Shown here in pieces: positions 24,270 through 31,308 of a stretch of DNA of 41,239 bases (position 1 is its first letter; the number at the start of each line of letters is the position of its first letter). The stretch is from NCBI GenBank assembly GCA_018672815.1, contig JABHDX010000038.1, positions 1 to 41,239 on the forward strand. Direction: 5' to 3'. The notes under the pieces were generated by a model that was not told the origin of the DNA, made no database searches, and worked only from the letters and a program-made list of their open reading frames with translations. The translations under genes and the position numbers were made by a program. The stretch comes from Gammaproteobacteria bacterium. GTDB lineage: Bacteria > Pseudomonadota > Gammaproteobacteria > UBA11654.

Positions 24270-25439
24270 TTAATTAATTCCTTTGCTGATTGTGTTTACC
24301 AAAAATGAGTCATCCCATTCCATTTGTATGTCCCCTGTTCTAACGATTACCAGTTTTTTGGATGGGATAATATATACTCTTTGGCCACCAAAGCCATCAA
24401 GATATATAACATCATCATCGATAAAAGGCTCTTTATGTAAGGCAGTCGCCGTACTTTTTTTATTGTAAGCTCTTCTTTCTTGATGTTCTGTACCTAACCA
24501 AGTTAGATAACCATAGTTTGGGTTGAGTGAAGATGGTGTGATCATTTGATCTATCCATGTATCAGATACAATTTGTTGGTTATTAATTGTACCTTTATTA
24601 AGAATAAGTAAACCGACTCTCAGCCAATCTCTTGCCGTTGCATTCAGACAGCAGAACATTCTAGGCATTTTTGTTAATTCAGAATCTAGGAATATATAAG
24701 CATCACTTTCTGCAATTTTTTTCCATAAGTTTTGTGAGAGGTATTCTGCATATCGCAATCCAGTTGAACGCTCTAGGAGTAATCCAAGATTCTGAGGATT
24801 AACCCCATTATAAGCAAATTCATGATCAGGTCGCTGAATACTCATTTGATTAATTGTTGATAGTGTAATTTGATCACCAACCACTAATTGATTCCATTCG
24901 CTTAAAGGATGAAAGGAAAATGTAGGATAATCAATACCACTTACTTGTTGTAGCATTTGCCTGATAGTGATATTTTTTCGATCATCATTAGCCCACTCAG
25001 TAATATAATTGAAAGCAAAGTCATCAACATTTTTTATATGGCCTTGATCTATTGCTATACCAATAAGAATAGCTAGAACTGTTTTATGCATGGAGGCCGT
25101 GCTTGAATTATAATTTTTTGAATAACCCTCAAAATAATGTTCAAGTTGTAGGCTACCTTGATGAAAAATTAGCAAAGCATGTGAATTATTATCTTGAGAG
25201 AATTTTATGGCTTGGTCTATAGAATTTTGATTGATGGACTTTCTTTCTGAAAAATTTTTCAATGGTATACCAATACCGGACTCAATTGTTTCTGGTATAC
25301 CTGGACTTTTACCAATAATCACTCCACCCAATCTACTGATTACTAATGGGTTTTGTATATAAAGGTAGCTGATATAAAGAATCAGAGAAATTATCGCAAG
25401 CAATACTAATTTTAAAATGAATTTGAATAGTTTTTTCAT
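24270..25439 (-). CDS. Class C beta-lactamase-fold serine hydrolase, second paralogue
   Basis: A 389-residue periplasmic serine hydrolase with an N-terminal membrane anchor (residues 8-28). The nucleophile motif is S116-M-H-K119. The second motif is Y210-N-G212 in place of the usual Y-x-N, so tyrosine is kept, unlike in the paralogue at 20326-21531. The C-terminal region (GFGGQRVYIIPSKKLVIVRTGD, written here in part) parallels the paralogue's GLGKQRIYMIPSESLVILRTG, showing common descent. Similar enzymes act as esterases or oligomer amidases. It is followed after 9 bases by the short remnant frame and then by the amidohydrolase. Confidence 0.85.
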   Translation of the reverse strand: MKKLFKFILKLVLLAIISLILYISYLYIQNPLVISRLGGVIIGKSPGIPETIESGIGIPLKNFSERKSINQNSIDQAIKFSQDNNSHALLIFHQGSLQLEHYFEGYSKNYNSSTASMHKTVLAILIGIAIDQGHIKNVDDFAFNYITEWANDDRKNITIRQMLQQVSGIDYPTFSFHPLSEWNQLVVGDQITLSTINQMSIQRPDHEFAYNGVNPQNLGLLLERSTGLRYAEYLSQNLWKKIAESDAYIFLDSELTKMPRMFCCLNATARDWLRVGLLILNKGTINNQQIVSDTWIDQMITPSSLNPNYGYLTWLGTEHQERRAYNKKSTATALHKEPFIDDDVIYLDGFGGQRVYIIPSKKLVIVRTGDIQMEWDDSFLVNTISKGIN

Positions 25440-25454
25440 GATTCATATTAAATC

Positions 25455-25476
25455 ATATCTTAGGATCTTAAGATAT
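25455..25476. repeat. Perfect 8-bp inverted repeat between cysK and the serine hydrolase
   Basis: ATATCTTA at 25455-25462 mirrors TAAGATAT at 25469-25476 across 6 bases. It lies 15 bases upstream of the serine hydrolase start and 46 bases past the cysK stop, both on the minus strand. It could end the cysK transcript, though only a weak T-rich run follows leftward, or act as an operator for the serine hydrolase. Confidence 0.4.
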
Positions 25477-25522
25477 TGGGCTTGCTATAACTCTAGGCTA
25501 TTTTATAAAGATCTTATCTCTT

Positions 25523-26476
25523 TCATTGTTTGTCTAGCCAAGCATCGTCACTTTCCTCAGTAATGGCTGAGAATAATGGTGAGGATAAATATCTTTCACC
25601 TGTATCTGGTAGCATTGCACAGATGGAACTATTTTTAGGTGCCTTTTCTGCAACCCTTAATGCACCATTCATTGTTGCTCCACCCGAGATACCACAAAAT
25701 ATACCTTCTTTTTTTGCAAGTTCTTGAGCTGTAGAAATCGATTCATCATCATCAACAGTAATTATTTCATCAATTATTTTTTCATTCAGTACACCAGGGA
25801 TAAAATCTGGAGTCCAACCTTGTATTTTATGGGGTTGCCATTCTTTCCCAGAAAGGAGCGATGCCTTATCAGGTTCAATTGCAATGATATTGATATTAGG
25901 TCTAGCAATTTTTAAAACTTCACCCGTACCAGTAATTGTTCCACCCGTACCCCAACCACTAACAAAGTAGTCTAGGTCTTTGCCTGCAAAATCATTTAAT
26001 ATTTCAGGGGCTGTGGTATTCCTGTGATATGCAGGATTAGCTGGATTTTGGAATTGACTGGCTAGAAACCAACCATATTTATTTGCCAAATCTTCAGCTT
26101 TTTTGACCATGCCTGTTCCTCGCTCTGCTGCTGGCGTTAGGATTACTTTTGCACCTAGTGCTTTCATAATTTTTCTTCTTTCAATGGAAAAGGTTTCCAC
26201 CATCGTCGCAACAAAAGGGTAGCCTTTTGCAGCACAAACCATTGCCAATGCTATCCCTGTATTTCCTGAAGTTGCTTCAACTACAGTCTGTCCTGGTTGT
26301 AATTTACCATTTTCTTCTGCATCTTCTATGATGGCTATTGCGAGTCTGTCCTTAACCGATGCTAGTGGGTTGAAAGCTTCACACTTGACAAAGATATTTT
26401 GATCTTGCGGCCCCATTGAATTAATTTTTACAATCGGCGTACTTCCAATTGTTTCAAGAATATTGTTATAGATCAT
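25523..26476 (-). CDS. cysK: Cysteine synthase (O-acetylserine sulfhydrylase, CysK/CysM type)
   Basis: PLP enzyme that makes cysteine from O-acetylserine and sulfide in the cytoplasm. The cofactor lysine is K42 in NPLASVKDRLA. The substrate loop TSGNTG is at residues 69-74, the phosphate-binding loop GTGGTITGTG near 177-186, and EGIFCGISGGA near 262. Length (317) is standard. It is divergent from the MetX-type acyltransferase, with a CysB-like regulator one gene beyond, a coherent sulfur-assimilation neighbourhood. CysK and CysM cannot be separated with certainty by eye. Confidence 0.92.
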   Translation of the reverse strand: MIYNNILETIGSTPIVKINSMGPQDQNIFVKCEAFNPLASVKDRLAIAIIEDAEENGKLQPGQTVVEATSGNTGIALAMVCAAKGYPFVATMVETFSIERRKIMKALGAKVILTPAAERGTGMVKKAEDLANKYGWFLASQFQNPANPAYHRNTTAPEILNDFAGKDLDYFVSGWGTGGTITGTGEVLKIARPNINIIAIEPDKASLLSGKEWQPHKIQGWTPDFIPGVLNEKIIDEIITVDDDESISTAQELAKKEGIFCGISGGATMNGALRVAEKAPKNSSICAMLPDTGERYLSSPLFSAITEESDDAWLDKQ

Positions 26477-26572
26477 ATTATTTTTTAATGTAATTAATAG
26501 TTTTCATATATTTTAATATTAATTTAATCCTCTCCTTACACTTTTTGGATCTAAATATATAACCATTTATTT

Positions 26573-26601
26573 GGTCAATTAATTGATCTCTGTCGGATAA
26601 T
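26573..26601 (+). promoter_or_regulatory. Putative promoter/operator for the MetX-type gene
   Basis: A near-perfect 16-base palindrome (GGTCAATT with AATTGATC, one mismatch) occupies 26573-26588, and its 12-base centre TCAATTAATTGA is perfect. A -10-like GATAAT follows at 26596-26601, 12 bases before the ATG at 26614, implying a very short leader. The palindrome sits where a -35 or an operator would lie. CysB or another regulator may bind; no MetJ-type box is seen. Confidence 0.35.
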
Positions 26602-26613
26602 ATTACCTTCATC

Positions 26614-27708
26614 ATGAAGAAAACATCAGTAAGGAACTATTTAATAGAAGAGGGGCTTCAATTAAAAAGTGGAGAGATTCTTATTTCTCCAAATATTGCC
26701 TATGAAACTTGGGGTAATTTAAATAAGGATTTTTCCAATGCAGTTTTAGTGACTACTGGCTTATCTCCTTCATCACATATTGCATCAAACGAACTCAATA
26801 TTGAACAAGGTTGGTGGGAAAATATAATTGGACCAAATAAGGCTATTGATACAAATCGATTTTTCGTAATCTGTGCGAATTCATTAGGTAGTTGTTTTGG
26901 TTCCACTGGGCCTTCGAGCAAAAATCCTCAAACAAATCAGCCCTATCAATTGTTATTTCCTAGATTATCAATTGAAGATATTGCTTCTAGTTTAATAAGT
27001 CTCATAAAACATTTAGGTATTAATCAATTACAGACAATTGTTGGCCCTTCTATGGGAGGAATGACAGCATTGAGTATTGTCCAGCAAGCACCAGAAATCA
27101 CTAAAGAAATGATACTTATATCTACTTCAGCTTCATCAAGACCTTTTTCTATAGCCTTAAGATCATTACAAAGAAAGATGATTACCTCAGACCCAGCTTG
27201 GAAAAATGGCAACTATGATCTTACTGATCTGCCTTTGGAAGGGATGCGGTTAGCTAGATTCCTAGGTATGGTCACTTATCGTTCACCTGAAGAATGGAAT
27301 CAGAGATTTGGTAGAGATCTGATAGAGGATATTGATACAAATGCGAACCTATTTGATAACACATTTAAAGTAGAAAGTTACTTACATAATCGTTCAGATG
27401 ATTTTATTAAACATTTTGATCCCAATTCATATTTATATCTTTCAAGAGCTATTGATTTATTTGATCTAATGAATGACAGTAATGCTTTGCCTAAAGAATT
27501 TAACCATACTACTTTGAAGAAAATCAAAATTATTGGTGTTGATTCAGATTATATTTTTCCTTTTGAATGTCAAAATGAACTTCATAAGATGTTTTTATCA
27601 TCTGGCATTCAAAGCGAATTAATACAACTACAATCAATACAAGGCCATGATTCATTTTTAGTTGATGATAAAAATTTTGGGAAAGCCATTTCTACTTTTC
27701 TCCGATAA
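26614..27708 (+). CDS. metX: MetX-family O-acyltransferase (homoserine, possibly serine)
   Basis: An alpha/beta-hydrolase-fold acyltransferase that activates the hydroxyl of homoserine (methionine synthesis) or, in some members, serine (cysteine synthesis) by acetyl or succinyl transfer. The catalytic triad can be seen: S146 in VGPSMGGM, Asp in GVDSDYIFP, His in GHDSFL. FFVICANSLGSCFGSTGPSS and WENIIGPNKAIDT are typical of the family. Length (364) fits. It is divergent from cysK and precedes a cysB-like regulator. That context makes serine O-acyltransferase activity, supplying CysK, a real alternative to homoserine acylation; the symbol metX therefore names the family rather than a proven substrate. 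Confidence 0.85.
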   Translation: MKKTSVRNYLIEEGLQLKSGEILISPNIAYETWGNLNKDFSNAVLVTTGLSPSSHIASNELNIEQGWWENIIGPNKAIDTNRFFVICANSLGSCFGSTGPSSKNPQTNQPYQLLFPRLSIEDIASSLISLIKHLGINQLQTIVGPSMGGMTALSIVQQAPEITKEMILISTSASSRPFSIALRSLQRKMITSDPAWKNGNYDLTDLPLEGMRLARFLGMVTYRSPEEWNQRFGRDLIEDIDTNANLFDNTFKVESYLHNRSDDFIKHFDPNSYLYLSRAIDLFDLMNDSNALPKEFNHTTLKKIKIIGVDSDYIFPFECQNELHKMFLSSGIQSELIQLQSIQGHDSFLVDDKNFGKAISTFLR

Positions 27709-27758
27709 AAAACTATTTTATTAATATAGCAAAAAATTATATATAGATTGAAATAACA

Positions 27759-27778
27759 CCATATTATATAATAAATGG
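27759..27778 (+). promoter_or_regulatory. -10 element inside an imperfect palindrome upstream of the cysB-like gene
   Basis: TATAAT at 27767-27772 lies inside an imperfect 20-base dyad whose ends are CCAT (27759-27762) and ATGG (27775-27778), with internal TTAT and ATAA arms. It is about 35 bases before the ATG at 27813. LysR-type regulators commonly bind such sites to repress their own genes. No clear -35 is seen at the right spacing. Confidence 0.35.
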
Positions 27779-27812
27779 TTATAATTATTTTTCTATAATA
27801 ATGGAGTCAAGA

Positions 27813-28814
27813 ATGACCCTTACACAGCTAAAATATTTAGTCTCTGTGATGGAGAATAAGCTTAATATAAGCCTTGCTGCTGAAAGCTCCAACACCAGCC
27901 AACCTGGGATTAGCAAACAAATTAAGTTGCTAGAAGAAGAGTTAGGTGCACATATTTTTGTACGAAAAGGTAAAAAATTGACAAGCATTACTCCGTTTGG
28001 TGAGGAAGTAGCATATTATGCTAAAAAAATTCTACAAGATGTTGACAATATTGGCCTTCTGAGCGATCAAATTTCATCAATAGATGAGGGGATTTTAACC
28101 ATTGCTACGACTAATGCACAAGCACGTTACATTCTTCCAGAAATAATCCAAACCTTTAAGAAAGACTACCCAAAAGTAAAATTAGAACTTAAATTAGGGT
28201 CTTCAATCCAAATCAAGGAAATGATTTTAAATAATGAAGTTGACTTAGCAATAGCAACTGATTTGGACGATCGTAATAATGAAGTTATTATGCTACCTGC
28301 TTATGATTGGTTTAATGCAATTATTGCACCGCTTGATCACCCCATTAAAAAAGATTTAAAAAAATTAACAATTCAAAGACTTGCCAAAGAGCCACTTGTG
28401 ACTTATGCCTTTAGTGTTGGAGCTGACACTTCATTTACTGAAACATTTAATAAAAATAATTTAGAAGCAAATATTGTTTTTGCAGCTAGAGATGCAGATA
28501 TTATAAAAACTTATGTCAAGATGGGGATGGGAGTTGGTGTTATTTCTGGTATGGCTTATGAGTGTGATGACCATGAAAATTTCTTAGCAGTCAGTGGTGA
28601 AAATATTTTCCCTAAGCACACTACTTATTTTGGTTATAGAAGAGGCATGTTACTGAGTAAATACTCGATCAGCTTTATTAACTTATTAGCTGAACATTTA
28701 ACACCAAGGAAGATTCATAAAGCATCAGAATCTAAATCACAAGAAGATATTAATATGTTATTTAATGATATCGATTTGCCTGTTATGGGTGGATGCGATC
28801 AAATTAAACTTTAA
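27813..28814 (+). CDS. cysB: CysB-like LysR-family transcriptional regulator
   Basis: A 333-residue LysR-type regulator. The N-terminal winged helix includes the recognition segment NTSQPGISKQIKLLEEELG near residues 27-45, nearly the same as in CysB. The effector domain starts with TIATTNAQARYILPEIIQTF near 90, the CysB/Cbl hallmark. In enteric bacteria CysB activates sulfate-assimilation genes on sensing O-acetylserine or N-acetylserine. The start is ATG 27813, where GGAG lies 6 bases upstream and the protein aligns with CysB from its first residue; an ATG at 27801 is also in frame. It follows metX and is not far from cysK, which it probably controls. Confidence 0.87.
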   Translation: MTLTQLKYLVSVMENKLNISLAAESSNTSQPGISKQIKLLEEELGAHIFVRKGKKLTSITPFGEEVAYYAKKILQDVDNIGLLSDQISSIDEGILTIATTNAQARYILPEIIQTFKKDYPKVKLELKLGSSIQIKEMILNNEVDLAIATDLDDRNNEVIMLPAYDWFNAIIAPLDHPIKKDLKKLTIQRLAKEPLVTYAFSVGADTSFTETFNKNNLEANIVFAARDADIIKTYVKMGMGVGVISGMAYECDDHENFLAVSGENIFPKHTTYFGYRRGMLLSKYSISFINLLAEHLTPRKIHKASESKSQEDINMLFNDIDLPVMGGCDQIKL

Positions 28815-28829
28815 TTATTAACAATTATT

Positions 28830-29717
28830 GTGACTAAAAATAAAGATATATACACCGCTATTGCTTGTATGCTTTCTGCTGTTTTTTTAATGGTAACTTT
28901 AGATGTCATAGCAAAATATTTGCTCGTTAAATATTCTGTCGTTCAGATGACATTTCTTAGAGGTTTTTTCTCACTAATAATCTTAGGCTCGATAGGTGTT
29001 TTAAAGGATGGTAGAAGTATTTTTAGAACTGAAATACCTGAATGGCATTTTGCAAGAACAGTATTAATGATCGTATCGACATTTACTTTTTTTGCAGCTT
29101 TGAAGTTGTTGCCATTAGTGAATGTAATGGTCATAGTTTTTATTGCTCCAATAGTTGTAGCGGCACTTTCTGGACCTCTATTAGGAGAAAAGGTAGGCCC
29201 TTGGAGATGGTCTGCTGTTATGATCGGTTTTATAGGTGTTTTAGTCATATTACAGCCCAGTTCAGAATTTAGTTTAATAGGTACAATTTATGCTCTTATT
29301 GGAGTTATAACCTATGCTTTACTTTCGTTGTCTTCAAGAAAATTATCTGAACAAGAATCTGCTTTTAATTTGAGTTTTTATGTATTTATTGGTCCCACAA
29401 TCTTGGGTGCTATCAGTAGCTACTTTTATTGGATTCCTCCCAATCAATTTGATTGGTTATTATTTCTGCTTAGCGGATTAGTAGGAGGATTTGCTTTTAT
29501 CTGTTTTAACTTAGCTTTTCAAAAAGCCGAAGCTTCCTTGCTGACAACTTTTGAATACACAGGATTAGTTTGGGCTTCATTGGCTGGATACTATATCTTT
29601 AGTGAGGTGGTTGATTCAAAAATATGGCTTGGAGCTCTGATCATAATTTTAGGGGGTGTAATTATTGTATATCGTGAGTCTATAGCACTAAAATCAAGTG
29701 AGAAATCTGAATCCTAA
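28830..29717 (+). CDS. DMT-superfamily (EamA) transporter
   Basis: A 295-residue inner-membrane protein with ten hydrophobic spans forming two EamA repeats. GEKVGPWRWSAVMIGFIGVLVIL near residue 125 marks the end of the first, and GALIIILGGVIIVYRE near 275 that of the second. The start is GTG at 28830, 16 bases after the regulator's stop, so it is probably co-transcribed with it. Relatives export amino acids such as cysteine, O-acetylserine or threonine, or import purines and carboxylates. The CysB context makes a cysteine-pathway metabolite plausible, but sequence alone does not decide it. Confidence 0.82.
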   Translation: MTKNKDIYTAIACMLSAVFLMVTLDVIAKYLLVKYSVVQMTFLRGFFSLIILGSIGVLKDGRSIFRTEIPEWHFARTVLMIVSTFTFFAALKLLPLVNVMVIVFIAPIVVAALSGPLLGEKVGPWRWSAVMIGFIGVLVILQPSSEFSLIGTIYALIGVITYALLSLSSRKLSEQESAFNLSFYVFIGPTILGAISSYFYWIPPNQFDWLLFLLSGLVGGFAFICFNLAFQKAEASLLTTFEYTGLVWASLAGYYIFSEVVDSKIWLGALIIILGGVIIVYRESIALKSSEKSES

Positions 29718-29785
29718 AAGGATATAATTTTATATACAACATCAATATCTCATTTTCAATTAAAACAGTTTAGGACATTAATATA

Positions 29786-30805
29786 ATGAATGATAAAAAT
29801 AAAACTAAAGCTTTAGATGCAGCACTCAGTCAAATAGAGAAACAATTTGGTAAAGGTTCTTTAATGAAGCTTGGCGATGATAGTGTTGATAGAGGTATAG
29901 AAGCTATTTCAACAGGCTCAATTGGCTTGGATTCAGCATTAGGTATCGGCGGTGTTCCTAAAGGAAGAGTAGTAGAGATATATGGTCCTGAATCTTCAGG
30001 TAAAACTACATTAACATTGCAAGTGGTAGCAGAATGTCAGAAAGCTGGAGGCACTGCAGCCTTTATAGATGCTGAACATGCATTGGATCCAATTTATGCA
30101 GAAAAAATTGGAGTAAATACAGATGAATTCTTGGTATCTCAGCCTGATACTGGCGAGCAAGCCTTAGAAATTACAGATATGTTAGTGAACTCAGGTGCTG
30201 TCGATTTGATCGTAATTGACTCTGTGGCTGCTCTAACTCCTAGAGCTGAGATAGAGGGCGATATGGGTGATTCACACGTGGGCCTGCAAGCAAGACTGAT
30301 GTCACAAGCATTGAGAAAATTAACTGCAGGAATTAAAAAATCTAATACAACTGTTATATTTATTAATCAAATTCGTATGAAAATAGGAGTTATGTTTGGT
30401 AGTCCCGAGACTACATCGGGAGGTAATGCCCTGAAATTCTATTCTTCAGTAAGATTGGATATTAGACGAATAGGCGCTATTAAAAAAGGTGACGAAATAG
30501 TTGGCAATCAAACAAGAGTCAAAGTTGTAAAGAATAAAGTTTCTCCACCATTTAGAATGGCTGAGTTCGAAATCATATATGGCCATGGCATATCGACTGA
30601 AGGTGAAATTATTGATATTGGAGTTGAGCATGAATTAATTGAGAAAGCCGGTTCTTGGTATAGTTATAATGGCGATCGAATTGGTCAAGGAAAAGAAAAT
30701 GTTAGAGAGTATTTACTGCAAAATAAGGAAATAGCAGAAGAAATTAATACTAAGATTAGATCCATACTTATGCCTTCCAATAAAGAAGCCAAAGAGGATG
30801 AATAG
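29786..30805 (+). CDS. recA: Recombinase RecA
   Basis: The DNA strand-exchange and SOS-signalling ATPase. Walker A is GPESSGKTT at residues 67-75, Walker [11 protein letters not shown] near 140, and the DNA-binding and loop regions ([41 protein letters not shown] in part) are intact. Length 339 compares with about 353 in enterics, the acidic C-terminal tail being shortened to [16 protein letters not shown]-like element is at 29723-29728, but no CTGT-N8-ACAG LexA box of the enteric type is visible upstream. It heads the recA-recX-alaS block. Confidence 0.98.
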   Translation: MNDKNKTKALDAALSQIEKQFGKGSLMKLGDDSVDRGIEAISTGSIGLDSALGIGGVPKGRVVEIYGPESSGKTTLTLQVVAECQKAGGTAAFIDAEHALDPIYAEKIGVNTDEFLVSQPDTGEQALEITDMLVNSGAVDLIVIDSVAALTPRAEIEGDMGDSHVGLQARLMSQALRKLTAGIKKSNTTVIFINQIRMKIGVMFGSPETTSGGNALKFYSSVRLDIRRIGAIKKGDEIVGNQTRVKVVKNKVSPPFRMAEFEIIYGHGISTEGEIIDIGVEHELIEKAGSWYSYNGDRIGQGKENVREYLLQNKEIAEEINTKIRSILMPSNKEAKEDE

Positions 30806-30820
30806 TTTTATGCATCCCAT

Positions 30821-31306
30821 TTGGTTTTGACTGAGAAGACTTCAGAAAATCTACTGATACGTAAAAAAGCTATGGATTACTTATCCAGGCGAGAGCACAG
30901 TTATCAGGAATTGAATACTAAATTATTAAAAAAAAGTTTTAACCCATCAATAGTTGATATTGAGCTTGAGAAATTAATTAAGGATGGGCTTCTTAGTGAT
31001 AAACGTTTTACTGAATCATTCATTCGTTCTAGAAAAAACCAAGGAAAAGGGCCATTAAGAATAAGATCGGAATTATCAATTAAAGGAGTTAAATCACAGC
31101 TAATTGAAGATGAACTTGAGGAAGTGAAAGAGCAAGAATGGACTCAACTTGCTGTTGAAGCACTTAAGAAAAAGCTGGGTAATGATAGTGAACTTGATTA
31201 TCATAAACAACTGAAGTTAATGAGGTTTTTAAGCACTAGAGGATTTAGTAAGCAACAAGTAAAATCAGCAATAAGTCATTGTTTAAACAACCTATCATCT
31301 GATTGA
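30821..31306 (+). CDS. recX: RecA regulatory protein RecX
   Basis: RecX caps RecA filaments and modulates strand exchange. The 161 residues show the family's three-helix repeats: AMDYLSRREHSYQELNTKL near residue 17, LIKDGLLSDKRFTESFIRSR near 52, and GKGPLRIRSELSIKGV near 74. The frame begins with TTG at 30821, 15 bases after recA; the nearest in-frame ATG (30871) would remove part of the first helix, so the TTG or an even weaker start is more likely. It abuts alaS, whose ATG is 2 bases after this stop. Confidence 0.9.
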   Translation: MVLTEKTSENLLIRKKAMDYLSRREHSYQELNTKLLKKSFNPSIVDIELEKLIKDGLLSDKRFTESFIRSRKNQGKGPLRIRSELSIKGVKSQLIEDELEEVKEQEWTQLAVEALKKKLGNDSELDYHKQLKLMRFLSTRGFSKQQVKSAISHCLNNLSSD

Positions 31307-31308
31307 TT

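Noticed and set aside
20326..25439. Antibiotic-resistance beta-lactamases
   Set aside because: The two class C-fold proteins lack the typical AmpC tyrosine motif (H-V-N and Y-N-G instead of Y-x-N) and have N-terminal membrane anchors; esterase or amidase roles are more likely.
29718..29785. LexA operator upstream of recA
   Set aside because: No CTGT-N8-ACAG match is present; only an isolated ACAG. A different SOS box cannot be excluded but nothing supports one.
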